NCBI RefSeq assembly: GCF_029167235.1
Contig: NZ_JARFTR010000143.1
Coordinates: 1 to 37,848 of the forward strand
Direction of reading: 5' to 3'
Source: Kamptonema sp. UHCC 0994
GTDB lineage: Bacteria; Cyanobacteriota; Cyanobacteriia; Cyanobacteriales; Microcoleaceae
Length of the DNA stretch: 37,848 bases
The translations under genes were made by a program, and so were the position numbers. The notes beneath the pieces are model-generated. The model did not search any database, had not been told where the DNA came from, and saw only the letters and a list, made by a program, of their open reading frames with translations. Each line of letters starts with the position of its first letter. Position 1 is the first letter of the stretch. Of the stretch, positions 1-8,120 are shown piece after piece.

Positions 1-7
1 GGTGCCC

Positions 8-110
8 TAACCGCCTAGAAGGCGGCGTTACGGATATCTGTCCTAACTGCCTTGGCGGTTGCTATAAGGGCCCAGAAACCGGTTTTTTTACGAAAATATA
101 GCAACCGCCA
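8..110. repeat. Palindromic repeat fragments upstream of alr
   Basis: Positions 8-30 (core CCGCCTAGAAGGCGG ending in CGTTA) match the right half of the CGCCGCC-type hairpin seen complete at 7775-7824. A second inverted pair follows: TGGCGGTTGCTATA at 53-66 against TATAGCAACCGCCA at 97-110, which are exact complements. Between them AAACCGGTTT runs into a T tract near 77-88 and could weakly terminate transcription entering from the left. The pieces look like nested or decayed mobile palindromes. Confidence 0.6.
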
Positions 111-151
111 TAGTTTTGTTAATGGTCTAAGTTAAGTAGGAGTAAATCGCA

Positions 152-1375
152 ATGTTAAGTAGGGAAGAAAACCTGATAGCAACATCGACACAAGCAAACC
201 CCCAGACGATGCGATGGGATGCCTACGGTGGACTTTGCCAACGAGCTTGGGTAGAAATTGATTTAGCCGCTTTAGCCCACAACGTGCGCCAGCTTAAGCT
301 TTCATTATCCCCCAAAACAGCGCTGATGACAGTTGTAAAGGCAGATGCTTACGGTCACGGTGCGGTGACGGTTGCTCAAACAGCTTTAGAGGCGGGTGCT
401 ACTTGGCTGGGAGTGGCGACGATTCCAGAAGGGATAGAATTGCGCGATCGCGGCATCAACGCACCAATTTTGATTTTAGGGGCGACTCACACGCCGGAAC
501 AAGTAGAAGCGATCGCCCATTGGCAATTACAACCTACCATCTGCACTCCCAAGCAAGCCCTAGTTTTTTCAGAAGTGCTCGGCACTCTTAACAAATCTTT
601 GCCCGTTCACGTCAAGCTGGATACGGGGATGTCACGGTTAGGATCTCCTTGGCAACAAGCCGCTGAGTTTGTACAGTTAGTGGTGCGATCGCCAAATTTA
701 GAATTAGCCAGCATCTATTCTCACCTAGCTACGGCCGACAGTCCCGACTTCACAGTGATGAAACAACAGCAGCAACGGTTTGAAGGTGCGATCGCCAACT
801 GCGAAATACAGAACTCAGAACTATTCCTCAATCCCAAATCTAGCCCTCGTTTGCACTTAGCAAATTCAGCCGCCGCCTTAGCTGACAAGAGCTTACACTA
901 TGACATGGTACGAGTCGGTTTAGCTACTTACGGCTTATATCCAGCACCACATTTGCAGTCAGTTATTGACTTAAAGCCTGTAATGCAGGTAAAAGCAAAA
1001 GTAACCCAAGTAAAAACAATTGCAGCGGGAACTGGTGTCAGCTACAGCCATAAATTTATAGCCGATCGTGAAATGCGCTTAGCAGTAATTGGCATTGGCT
1101 ACGCCGATGGAATACCCCGCAATCTATCAAATAAAATGAAAGTTTTAGTCAGAGGTCAATCGGTGTCGCAAGTCGGAGCCATTACAATGGATCAAATCAT
1201 GCTAGATGTAACTTCTATTCCCGATCTAGAAGTTGGCGAAGTCGTGACGCTGTTAGGTGCTGATGGGGCAAATCAAATTTCCGCTGATGATTGGGCCGCA
1301 GAATTAGGTACAATTTCCTGGGAAATCCTCTGTAGTTTCAAACACCGTCTTCCTCGCATAGCTGTTGATAAGTAA
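152..1375 (+). CDS. alr: Alanine racemase
   Basis: PLP-dependent enzyme that interconverts L- and D-alanine in the cytosol and so supplies D-Ala for peptidoglycan. The 407 residues have the family's two-part layout. The N-terminal TIM-barrel carries VVKADAYGHG, with the PLP-binding lysine at K63. The C-terminal beta domain carries GVSYSHKF, with the second catalytic base at Tyr298, and MDQIMLDVT. The length is normal apart from about 30 extra residues before the conserved AWVEIDLAAL start. The ATG is supported by an AGGAG about 9 bases upstream. It is a stand-alone gene. The next gene is 264 bases away, behind a heptamer repeat. The identification is secure. Confidence 0.96.
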   Translation: MLSREENLIATSTQANPQTMRWDAYGGLCQRAWVEIDLAALAHNVRQLKLSLSPKTALMTVVKADAYGHGAVTVAQTALEAGATWLGVATIPEGIELRDRGINAPILILGATHTPEQVEAIAHWQLQPTICTPKQALVFSEVLGTLNKSLPVHVKLDTGMSRLGSPWQQAAEFVQLVVRSPNLELASIYSHLATADSPDFTVMKQQQQRFEGAIANCEIQNSELFLNPKSSPRLHLANSAAALADKSLHYDMVRVGLATYGLYPAPHLQSVIDLKPVMQVKAKVTQVKTIAAGTGVSYSHKFIADREMRLAVIGIGYADGIPRNLSNKMKVLVRGQSVSQVGAITMDQIMLDVTSIPDLEVGEVVTLLGADGANQISADDWAAELGTISWEILCSFKHRLPRIAVDK

Positions 1376-1639
1376 ATCCACCTAATTAAACATAAGATCG
1401 GGATGGCTAAAAAGCTGACTGTATAAACATTCTTCCTTCTTCCTTCTTCCTTCTTCCTTCTTCCTTCTACTTAATGGTTAGTTGTTGATTGTTAGTCGCT
1501 TCCCTTAGTTATTATAAAGGCTATCAAGAATCTGCGATCTTTTCCCTTAGTCAATTTGTTCCTTAATTGCTTAACATTGCGATCGCAACCAACAACCAAC
1601 CACAAACCACAAACCACTAACAACTAACAAAATTTCGAT
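1376..1639. repeat. Intergenic CTTCCTT heptamer repeat and A/C-rich repeat
   Basis: Between alr and the mechanosensitive channel gene, positions 1431-1468 hold about five tandem CTTCTTC-type heptamers. Near 1586-1630 lies a degenerate ACCAACA/ACAACTA repeat that runs almost up to the next start codon. No gene is visible. These are the short tandemly repeated repetitive sequences typical of filamentous cyanobacteria. Confidence 0.75.
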
Positions 1640-2500
1640 ATGGCAGCCATCAGGTCATTTATAACTATTGCCCAAACTTCACTAACGTCGCTAGATCCTG
1701 AAAAAATCCAGACTTTGCAAGTAGCAATAGAATTCTGGAAAAAAATACTAGAGCTAGGGTTTCAAATAGTCCCTCAAGTTTTGTGGGCAATTGGTATTTT
1801 ATTGATTGCACGGTTTGCTAGTGGTATCGCCGGCCGCTTTACTCGTCGCGCCTTGGGCCGTACAGAGCCCACCCTGCGAAAATTCTTAATACAAGCCGCT
1901 GAAATTGTAATTTTTGTTGTAGGTGCGGTGGCGGCTCTCAATAAGTTGGGAATTCAGACTGCTAGCTTAGTGGCGGTAGTGGGGGCTGCGGGTTTAGCGA
2001 TCGGTTTAGCATGGCAAAATACTCTCTCTCATTTCGCTGCGGGGGTGATGCTGATTAGTTTGCGGCCCTTTGAAGTGGGAGATTTTATTGAAGGGGGAAA
2101 CGTAGCGGGGGTAGTGGACAGCATTGGCATTTTTTCGACGACCCTAGTAACGGCAGATCATGTAAAAATTACTATACCCAATAGTCAGCTATTTAACGGT
2201 ACGCTGAAAAATACGACGGCTATGGGAACGAGACGGGTTGATATTGAGGTAAATATTGGCGATCGCGCGATCGCTCCCACTATTGCTCAGTTTTTGGAAG
2301 TGGCTTCATCCCATCCGCTGGTTTTAGATCGGCCAGAACCAACTTGTCTGGTGACATCCATCTCTAGCGATGCAACCGTGTTAAATTTACGACCTTGGTG
2401 TGCGGCGGTGGCTTACGAACAAGTGCGATCGCAAGTCCAGCAGCGAGTTAAGGAAGCCCTAGATGCCACAAAACCTCCAGAACCAGAACCTCCCGAATAG
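1640..2500 (+). CDS. Small-conductance mechanosensitive channel (MscS family)
   Basis: Membrane channel that opens under membrane tension to release solutes during osmotic downshock. The 286 residues show hydrophobic helices at roughly 40-60 and 90-110. These are followed by the glycine/alanine-rich pore helix (VVGAAGLAIGLAWQNTL, about 112-130) and the family signature near 138-152 (LRPFEVGDFIEG) that opens the beta domain. A cytoplasmic alpha/beta domain follows, ending in a short Pro/Glu-rich tail. The length matches the minimal MscS class. The ATG at 1640 lies just after an A/C-rich repeat and has no clear Shine-Dalgarno. The patatin gene follows after 48 bases on the same strand and may be co-transcribed. 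Confidence 0.92.
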   Translation: MAAIRSFITIAQTSLTSLDPEKIQTLQVAIEFWKKILELGFQIVPQVLWAIGILLIARFASGIAGRFTRRALGRTEPTLRKFLIQAAEIVIFVVGAVAALNKLGIQTASLVAVVGAAGLAIGLAWQNTLSHFAAGVMLISLRPFEVGDFIEGGNVAGVVDSIGIFSTTLVTADHVKITIPNSQLFNGTLKNTTAMGTRRVDIEVNIGDRAIAPTIAQFLEVASSHPLVLDRPEPTCLVTSISSDATVLNLRPWCAAVAYEQVRSQVQQRVKEALDATKPPEPEPPE

Positions 2501-2548
2501 TTCCCGATCTAAAATCTAATATCTTTAGGACTTAATCAGGCATTCGCT

Positions 2549-3709
2549 ATGGCCAAGTGGTATCCCCAGCAGATTCTAGAACAAGGCAATTTAAGACTTT
2601 CTCAAGCAGAGAAAGAGATTATTCTCAAAAAAATGCCCCCTCCTGACGATGAAGGTCAGATTTATGCCGATGCAATTTTCGAGGGTGGGGGCGTGAGGGG
2701 GATTGCATTTTTAGGTGCTCTGCGGTGTTGCGCCGATCTGGGGCTACGGTGGCGGAAATTGGCGGGGACTTCTGCGGGTGCGATTACTGCTGCATTTCTG
2801 GCGGCTGATTTCTCTATTGACGAGTTAGAAAAGATTTTAGGGGAATTAGACTACAACGATAAATTTCTCACCAAGAAAACTAGCCCCCTGATTTGGAATG
2901 GCGATCCCGCTGATGACTTGCACTTTCCAGTTGGAATGATAGTTTTACTGACCCTCTCTCGCCAAATGGGAGAGTATTCTTCTGAGCCTTTTCACAATTG
3001 GCTGCAAGAAACTCTCAGCATTGGCAATCTCAGAACCTTTACAGATGTGAAACGTAAGGGTCGCGGTCGCGAGTTGAAGGTAGTTATTTCTGATATTAGT
3101 CGGGGGGAGATGCTGGTGTTACCCGATGACTTACAGCGTCGCGATCCGCCTCGATATGAGAGTTTATATGAGCTACTGCAACTTGTTAATGCTGAAGATT
3201 TTAGCGTGGCTGAGGCTGTCCGACTGTCAATGAGCATTCCGCTCTTTTTTGAGCCGGGAAAGCTAGCCAATAATTTGATTGTGGATGGGGGAATTTTGAG
3301 CAATTTTCCCTTGTGGATTTACGATCGCGAACCGGGTGTGAATTCACCGCCGCCCCGCTGGTTTACTTTTGGCTTTCGGTTGCTTGACAAGGGGATTGAA
3401 GATCAAGTCAGTGTCAACGGCCCATTGAGTCTAATATCGGCGGTGTTCAGAACAATGATGAATGCTAGAGACCGCTACCATCAGCGAGAGATGGATAAAG
3501 GACGGGTGATTAATATTGATGTAACAGAAGCGAATGTGACGGCGACGGACTTCAACCTCAGTGTTGACCGAAAAGCTCAACTTTATCGATTGGGATACGA
3601 GTACACTAAAAAGTTCTTTCTGAATCCAGTTTGGAGTTGGGAAAAACATCTAATCGCTAGAGGTTTTGGGGCTGTGGAAAGTTCTGGGGATGGGCCGATG
3701 ATTCCGTAG
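2549..3709 (+). CDS. Patatin-like phospholipase family protein
   Basis: Probable lipid acyl hydrolase with a Ser-Asp dyad. The 386 residues contain the oxyanion-hole motif EGGGVRGIAFLGAL from about residue 44, the nucleophile elbow GTSAGAI with Ser75, and the catalytic Asp in VDGGILSNFP (about residue 246). The three elements come in the order and spacing of bacterial patatins. There is no signal peptide or transmembrane segment, so a cytosolic or peripheral membrane protein is expected. Substrate is unknown; related bacterial proteins act on phospholipids or galactolipids. It lies 48 bases after the MscS gene, which suggests a two-gene membrane-related unit. No strong terminator is visible after it. 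Confidence 0.92.
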   Translation: MAKWYPQQILEQGNLRLSQAEKEIILKKMPPPDDEGQIYADAIFEGGGVRGIAFLGALRCCADLGLRWRKLAGTSAGAITAAFLAADFSIDELEKILGELDYNDKFLTKKTSPLIWNGDPADDLHFPVGMIVLLTLSRQMGEYSSEPFHNWLQETLSIGNLRTFTDVKRKGRGRELKVVISDISRGEMLVLPDDLQRRDPPRYESLYELLQLVNAEDFSVAEAVRLSMSIPLFFEPGKLANNLIVDGGILSNFPLWIYDREPGVNSPPPRWFTFGFRLLDKGIEDQVSVNGPLSLISAVFRTMMNARDRYHQREMDKGRVINIDVTEANVTATDFNLSVDRKAQLYRLGYEYTKKFFLNPVWSWEKHLIARGFGAVESSGDGPMIP

Positions 3710-3818
3710 GAGACTGTGAAAAGCTTGCAATGTCTGGTTTTGGAAGCGGTTCCGATTTTTTTTTAGAAAAGTGGATACAAATAAAGAAATTATGTGTTAT
3801 GATGATAGTCGCTCATCT

Positions 3819-3910
3819 GGAGAGGTGGCTGAGTGGTCGAAAGCGGCAGATTGCTAATCTGTTGATAGGCAGGTAACTCCTATCCGAGGGTTCGAATCCC
3901 TCCCTCTCCG
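3819..3910 (+). tRNA. trnS-GCU: tRNA-Ser (anticodon GCU)
   Basis: A 92-base class II tRNA. The acceptor stem GGAGAGG (3819-3825) pairs fully with CCTCTCC (3903-3909), with discriminator G at 3910. The anticodon arm is GCAGA-TTGCTAA-TCTGT, with anticodon GCT at 3853-3855, reading AGC/AGU serine codons. A long variable arm follows, as expected for tRNA-Ser, then a T arm GAGGG-TTCGAAT-CCCTC. The CCA end is not encoded. Confidence 0.97.
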
Positions 3911-3914
3911 TTTT

Positions 3915-3973
3915 ATAGCTAGGGGCTAGGGGCTAGGGGCTAGGGAAAGAAGGGGAAGAAGGGAATAGAATCA
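3915..3973. repeat. GGGGCTA heptamer block with GAAGGGGAAGAAGGG tail
   Basis: Directly after the tRNA, GGGGCTA is repeated about three times, followed by AAAGAAGGGGAAGAAGGGAA and TAGAATCA. Nearly the same composite block (heptamers, GAAGGGG tail, GGGAATAGAATCA) recurs in the same orientation at 34681-34727. It is therefore a dispersed unit and not merely local slippage. Confidence 0.8.
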
Positions 3974-4016
3974 GCGAGTTTCAGGAACTCAGAACGTCCT
4001 AACCGCCTTGGCGGTT

Positions 4017-4094
4017 GCGATCTGTCATTGCGAGCGAAGCGAAGCAATCGCAAGCTGCTGGGATTGCTTCGCTGGGCTCGCAATGACAGATCGC
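4017..4094. repeat. Imperfect palindromic element (CATTGCGAGCGAAGC type)
   Basis: A 78-base imperfect palindrome. Left arm GCGATCTGTCATTGCGAG and right arm CTCGCAATGACAGATCGC are exact complements, and the inner parts (GAAGCAATC / GATTGCTTC) also pair. It sits between the tRNA and the 3' end of the serine hydrolase gene. Partial relatives lie near 5353-5368 and 34812-34840. It fits a non-autonomous mobile or REP-like element, and could also act as a terminator for the minus-strand gene. Confidence 0.75.
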
Positions 4095-4116
4095 AAGTAA
4101 TTTGCCAGACATGATA

Positions 4117-5052
4117 TTACAAATTTTTCATGGTTTCTACAAATTCCTGTGAAATAAATGGCAAAATTTCCTCATTCTTACTATTTACTTTCCCTTCAGT
4201 AAATACGATTAGCAAATAAGGCTGCAAGTTGGGCAATTCAATATAAGCTGCATCATGGCGAACCGTGCTAGTAAGACCAGCTTTTGACCACAAATTAGCA
4301 TTTTGAGGAAGTCCACCGCCTAAGAAACCTGTCACCTGATTTTCGGGATCTGCGGCTAAGTCTGCTGGATTTAGCGATCGCTTCATCAAAGCCATCATTG
4401 CTTGTGAAACCTTAGAAGACACAGCTACTCCACCAATAATACTATGTACCAAACGCGCTGCTGCATTAGTTGTCAGCATATTGCGATTTTCCATTAATTC
4501 TCCCAAAAAAGCTCGTTCCCGACCGTAAGGGCCATCACACCATGTTTTTTGATTAATATTAATCGTTTCTAATTCTTCCCAGTTGAGAGACTGGAAATAA
4601 CGGTTGACAATATTGCGCTGTTTTTGCCAAGTTTCAAAGGGCCCTGGCGGCAATTCTGGGCCGCTAGTCGTGCCTGTCAGAATATCTAATACGAGACCTG
4701 TGGCATCATTGCTAGAATCGACTATCATATCTCGGATAGCCCGATTTAACTCTGGTGTTAGTTGAACCATGCCTTTTTCCAGCCATTCGTAAATAGCTAC
4801 GAGGTAGAATAGTTTAACGACGCTGGCTGGGTAAATGCGATCGTCGCCGCGATCGCTAAATCCCCGTACTTGATATTTCCAGAATTCGGTTGTACTCAGA
4901 GCTCCGCCTGTATTAACTACCACAGGAGAATCGTAAACTATCCAAGTAACGGCTATTTGATTGGCAGCTAATTCGGGAAATTTTGCCCTAGTTGTCTCTA
5001 CAATCTTATTGCCAAGGGTTTCTAGTTGTTCGTCTTTGTGGAAAAATGTCAT
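4117..5052 (-). CDS. Serine hydrolase of the class A beta-lactamase fold
   Basis: The 311 residues carry the hallmarks of the penicillin-recognising serine hydrolase fold. There is an SxxK motif in PASVVKLF (Ser77, Lys80), an SxN-like motif in DSSNDATG (about 113-117), and a KxG-like WSKAGLTS near residue 258. No N-terminal signal peptide is seen. The full Glu166 omega-loop signature of true class A beta-lactamases is not obvious, so antibiotic resistance should not be assumed. An esterase, a DD-peptidase-like enzyme or a divergent beta-lactamase are all possible. The start codon lies only 10 bases from a long pyrimidine-rich repeat (as read on this strand), so no Shine-Dalgarno is available. 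It stands alone on the minus strand. Confidence 0.85.
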   Translation of the reverse strand: MTFFHKDEQLETLGNKIVETTRAKFPELAANQIAVTWIVYDSPVVVNTGGALSTTEFWKYQVRGFSDRGDDRIYPASVVKLFYLVAIYEWLEKGMVQLTPELNRAIRDMIVDSSNDATGLVLDILTGTTSGPELPPGPFETWQKQRNIVNRYFQSLNWEELETININQKTWCDGPYGRERAFLGELMENRNMLTTNAAARLVHSIIGGVAVSSKVSQAMMALMKRSLNPADLAADPENQVTGFLGGGLPQNANLWSKAGLTSTVRHDAAYIELPNLQPYLLIVFTEGKVNSKNEEILPFISQEFVETMKNL

Positions 5053-5054
5053 AG

Positions 5055-5208
5055 CAGAAGGAAGAAGGAAGAAGGAAGAAGGAAGAAGGAAGAAGGAAGA
5101 AGGAAGAAGGAAGAGGGAAGAAGGAAGAAGGAAGAGGGAAGAGGGAAGAGGGAAGAAGGAGACTGGGAGACTGGGAGATGGGAATTCCCAGTTAACAGTT
5201 AACTGTTA
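5055..5208. repeat. Long GAAGAAGGAAG heptamer array plus palindromes
   Basis: Positions 5055-5160 hold about fifteen GAAGAAG/GAAGAGG heptamers, the longest such array in the window. It is followed by GACTGGGA repeats and two perfect palindromes, TGGGAATTCCCA (5179-5190) and TAACAGTTAACTGTTA (5193-5208). It lies immediately upstream of the minus-strand serine hydrolase start. It has no stop codon in one plus-strand frame, but that is a property of the repeat and not evidence for a gene. Confidence 0.85.
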
Positions 5209-5459
5209 GATAGCATTGATAAATCAGAGTTTTGGCTTTTGACGTACTCTACTAATTGTGCTAATTGTACCACTCTACCAGTCGAAAGCACTGAGGGGGG
5301 ACATTAGGCTAGGGGAGATTGCTAAGCCCTAACGGGCAGGCTTCGCCAACGTTTCACTCGCAATGACACACAATATATATGTCCACAGACTTAGCCATTA
5401 GCAATTAGCAATTAGCCATTACCAATTAGCCATTAGCCATTAGCAATTAGCCATTACCA
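5209..5459. other. Intergenic region with TTAGCCA repeat
   Basis: No gene is seen here. At about 5353-5368 there is a fragment of the TCGCAATGACA palindromic family. From about 5393 to 5475 there is a TTAGCAA/TTAGCCA heptamer array that runs into the first codons of the NlpC/P60 gene. Confidence 0.7.
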
Positions 5460-6206
5460 ATGACCAATTATCAATTATCCGACAAGATTGAGTATCAGTG
5501 CCAAGCCAATATCAATATCTATGATTCCCCGAAATGCGATCGCTTGGCAACTCAGGCAGCGGCGGGGAGACATTTGCGAGTTGTCTGTGATTCCTCAGTA
5601 CCTCTGGGATCTGAGGGAAGAAAGGAGAATCTTGAGGTGGCGATGCCTGCGGCTGGCTACGCCTACGCGGTGCGGCTGTGCGAGGATGATTATCCAGGAT
5701 GGTTAGCTGTCCAAGATGCACCATTGCTAGAGGTAGCCGAAAGGTCATATCAAGCTAAAGTAGTTTCGGAAGCTGAAATTAGAGATAAGTTGCCAAGTGC
5801 GATCGCCTTTACCCGTCAGGCAATGAACCAGCCTAACCATTATCTCTGGGGAGGGACAGTCGGCCCAAATTACGACTGTTCTGGACTAATGCAAGCTGCC
5901 TTTGCCTCTCTAGGGATTTGGTTGCCCAGAGATGCTTATCAGCAGGAAGCTTTTAGCCAACCGATTGCCTTAGCGTCTTTACAACTAGGCGACTTAATTT
6001 TTTTTGGAACAGCCGAAAAAGCCACTCATGTAGGATTATATCTGGGAGAGGGGCATTACATTCATAGTTCTGGGAAAGAACAAGGACGCAACGGCATCGG
6101 CATTGATATTTTGTCAGAGGCAGGGGATCTAGTTAGTGAGAGGTACTATCGGCTGTTACGGGGTGCTGGTAGAGTAGTGAAGAGTTATAGTTTTAATGCT
6201 TCATAG
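5460..6206 (+). CDS. NlpC/P60 cysteine peptidase with N-terminal SH3 region
   Basis: Probable gamma-D-glutamyl-diamino-acid endopeptidase that trims peptidoglycan peptides. It resembles the cyanobacterial AvPCP/NpPCP type, which pairs an SH3b region with a papain-like domain. In 248 residues the SH3 region covers about 8-95 (ending EDDYPGWLAV). The catalytic Cys140 is in YDCSGL, His190 in THVGLY and His202 in YIHSSG. There is no signal peptide. Residues 61-71 (AMPAAGYAYAV) are encoded by a 29-bp dispersed repeat lying inside the SH3 region. The first ATG in frame is at the edge of a heptamer array, with an in-frame TAG 12 bases upstream and no Shine-Dalgarno. The GT2 gene follows within about 32 bases. 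Confidence 0.93.
   Translation: MTNYQLSDKIEYQCQANINIYDSPKCDRLATQAAAGRHLRVVCDSSVPLGSEGRKENLEVAMPAAGYAYAVRLCEDDYPGWLAVQDAPLLEVAERSYQAKVVSEAEIRDKLPSAIAFTRQAMNQPNHYLWGGTVGPNYDCSGLMQAAFASLGIWLPRDAYQQEAFSQPIALASLQLGDLIFFGTAEKATHVGLYLGEGHYIHSSGKEQGRNGIGIDILSEAGDLVSERYYRLLRGAGRVVKSYSFNAS
5640..5668. repeat. 29-bp small dispersed repeat inside the NlpC/P60 gene
   Basis: The unit starts GCGATGCC and ends GGCTACGCCTACGC, with a 7-base variable middle. A second copy with the same two ends lies inverted at 34190-34218. This resembles the GCGATGCC...GGCTACGCCTACGC repeats common in cyanobacterial genomes. Here it is translated in frame as part of the SH3 region. Confidence 0.75.
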
Positions 6207-6238
6207 GAATTTGTTAGTGGCGATTGTTATTTTTGTCT

Positions 6239-7279
6239 ATGTCTAATGATGAATTTGCGATAGGTGGTAGAGAAGTGAACACAGCGTTATTTTTAGATAA
6301 ATTGGCAGGGCAACCAGGTGATGCTGAGATTGCACCTGACGTTTCGGTGGTAGTGCCGATTTATAATGAAGTAGAGAGTTTACCTCATTTAATAGAGGCG
6401 ATCGCATCTAGCCTTCAAACATCTGGACTCAGCTATGAAATCATCTGCGTGGATGATGGATCTAAAGATGGTTCCGCTCAATTACTCAAGGAAAAAGCCA
6501 ACAGCAGAAATGACCTCCGGGCTGTAATTTTGCGGCGCAATTACGGACAAACTGCGGCGATGTCGGCAGGGTTTAATCACGCTCGCGGCCGTGTAATTGT
6601 TACTTTAGATGGGGATTTGCAAAACGATCCAGCCGATATTCCGATATTAATCGCTAAGTTAGATGAGGGTTACGATTTAGTCAGCGGTTGGCGGCAAAAA
6701 AGACAAGACAATTCTATCAGCCGTCTGCTACCATCGAAACTAGCTAATTTGTTAATTAGTCGAGTTACGGGTGTGAATTTACACGACTACGGTTGTTCCC
6801 TAAAAGCTTATCGGGCAGAATTAGCCGCCGATTTGAATCTTTACGGAGAATTGCACCGATTTTTGCCCGCTTTAGCCTTTATTGAAGGGGCGAGAATTTC
6901 GGAGATGCCAGTGCGACATCATGCTCGTCGCTATGGTAAAAGCAAATATGGTATCTGGCGTACATTCCGGGTATTGATGGATTTGCTCACCATTACTTTT
7001 ATGAAAAAGTTTCTGACTCGACCAATGCACGTTTTTGGCTTGTTGGGGATGATTTTTATGGTGTTAGGTACGGGTTTAGGCATTTATTTGAGTATCCTGA
7101 AACTGGGTTTAGGTGAAAGTATTGGGCATCGTCCTTTGCTGATTTTGGCTGTAGTTATGCTATTAGCTGGCGTACAGTTATTTAGTTTTGGTTTGTTAGC
7201 AGAAATTTTGATGCGTACTTACCACGAATCTCAGGGAAAACCAATCTATCGGGTGCGCGAAATTTTTGGCAATAAGTAA
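6239..7279 (+). CDS. Family 2 glycosyltransferase, polyprenyl-phosphate sugar transferase type
   Basis: GT-A fold enzyme of the DPM1/GtrB-like group, which transfers a sugar from a nucleotide sugar to polyprenyl phosphate. Visible motifs are VVPIYNEVESLP near the start, VDDGSKDGS, the metal-binding DGDLQNDP around residue 124, and RYGKSKYG before the membrane part. Two C-terminal transmembrane helices (about 255-280 and 288-315) match the family. The ATG at 6239 is preferred; an in-frame TTG five codons earlier (6224) is also possible. Only about 32 bases separate it from the NlpC/P60 gene, so the two are probably co-transcribed. The sugar cannot be read from the sequence. Confidence 0.9.
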   Translation: MSNDEFAIGGREVNTALFLDKLAGQPGDAEIAPDVSVVVPIYNEVESLPHLIEAIASSLQTSGLSYEIICVDDGSKDGSAQLLKEKANSRNDLRAVILRRNYGQTAAMSAGFNHARGRVIVTLDGDLQNDPADIPILIAKLDEGYDLVSGWRQKRQDNSISRLLPSKLANLLISRVTGVNLHDYGCSLKAYRAELAADLNLYGELHRFLPALAFIEGARISEMPVRHHARRYGKSKYGIWRTFRVLMDLLTITFMKKFLTRPMHVFGLLGMIFMVLGTGLGIYLSILKLGLGESIGHRPLLILAVVMLLAGVQLFSFGLLAEILMRTYHESQGKPIYRVREIFGNK

Positions 7280-7289
7280 GGCTTAGAGT

Positions 7290-7324
7290 ATGGGTTTATG
7301 GCTTTTAAAATGCTATAAACCCAT
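7290..7324 (+). terminator. Hairpin after the GT2 gene
   Basis: ATGGGTTTATGGC pairs with GCTATAAACCCAT (12 of 13 positions), with a loop of about nine bases, starting 10 bases after the GT2 stop codon. An A/T-rich stretch follows without a long T run, so it is a moderate terminator or 3'-end stabiliser. Confidence 0.5.
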
Positions 7325-7433
7325 GAATTATTAATTTTGGGGTAATGTTGGGGTTGGAATATTGCGGTGAGTCTGTTTGAGATTTTATGTTTTTAGTTGA
7401 GAGCATTGGTTAATGTAAAACATCACAAAAACA

Positions 7434-7724
7434 ATGATTCTTATCGGCTACTTAGTCATTACTGTGGTAGTTTTCTGTATTTGGTTTGCCAAATTTTGGG
7501 GGGATACTACTACCCCAAAAGACGATCGAATATCTTGGATAGCTTTAGCGATCGGCCCTCTTTTCTGGCCTATAGTTTTACCGTTATCAATTCTGGAGCT
7601 GGCTAGTAAAAAAAGTCAAGTGCAAAACATAGCAGAGGATGGGGAAATTCAAGAAATTATTGAGGAGGCAGATTCCGGGATAGAGCATCAGAATTCTATC
7701 ATCACCCATTCGCAATCAGAATAA
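7434..7724 (+). CDS. Small membrane protein of unknown function
   Basis: I do not recognise this 96-residue protein. It has two hydrophobic segments, about residues 2-20 (LIGYLVITVVVFCIWFAKF) and 35-55 (WIALAIGPLFWPIVLPLSIL). They are separated by a short polar DTTTPKDDR loop. A strongly acidic, polar tail (EDGEIQEIIEEADSG) probably faces the cytosol. The composition is that of a true small inner-membrane protein and not of an antisense shadow. The ATG has no strong Shine-Dalgarno. It lies downstream of the GT2 gene but behind a hairpin, so a separate transcript is likely. Confidence 0.65.
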   Translation: MILIGYLVITVVVFCIWFAKFWGDTTTPKDDRISWIALAIGPLFWPIVLPLSILELASKKSQVQNIAEDGEIQEIIEEADSGIEHQNSIITHSQSE

Positions 7725-8120
7725 AAGATCGAGTCAAAGAGGTTAGTGTAGCATTTTTGGCAGTTAAGACTTACGTAACGCCGCCCTCTGGGCGGTTACG
7801 ATACCGCCTAGAAGGCGGCGTTACGGATATTAGTCATATACGTAAGTATGCCTTAAGGTAGGTTTCAGGAATTAGTCTTTTTAAGACGAAAAGAAGAAGT
7901 AATCTCCATTTCACCTCTTCCCTAGCCACTAGCCCCTAGCCCCTAACCCCTCTTTTCCCCTTCTTCCCAAAATATTTCTTTAGTCGGATACATAATAAAT
8001 GCTAAAGGAGCGATTATGAAATTGGGAATTGGGAATTGGGAATTGCTAATTGAGCGCAGCACCAATCACATTGAAAAATAGGATCGAACTTTTACTTTTT
8101 TAACAATCAGGGGAACTCAA
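7725..8120. other. Repeat-rich intergenic region
   Basis: No gene is seen. The region contains the palindromic element at 7775-7824, a CTAGCCCCTAGCCCCTAACC block near 7921-7950 (the GGGGCTA heptamer family in the opposite orientation) and a GGGAATT repeat near 8019-8050. Confidence 0.7.
7775..7824. repeat. 50-bp GTAACGCCGCC palindromic element
   Basis: The arms begin GTAACGCCGCC and end GGCGGCGTTAC, with inner arms CTGGGCGGT and ACCGCC. Members of the same family occur at 17361-17410, 36224-36273 and, in part, at 8-30. The last seven bases of the window (GTAACGC) match the left end of another copy. Confidence 0.8.

Noticed and set aside
4117-5052. Calling the serine hydrolase an antibiotic-resistance beta-lactamase
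   Set aside because: SxxK, SxN-like and KxG-like motifs define the fold, but the omega-loop Glu signature and an export signal are not evident, so resistance cannot be claimed.
4961-5209. Plus-strand open frame rich in EEGRRK
   Set aside because: It is antisense to the serine hydrolase start and then reads through the heptamer array; the open frame is a product of the repeat.
5393-5475. TTAGCCA/TTAGCAA array considered as a CRISPR
   Set aside because: Strict 7-base period with no unique spacers; it is a short tandem repeat. The same holds for 31259-31342 and 33283-33341.
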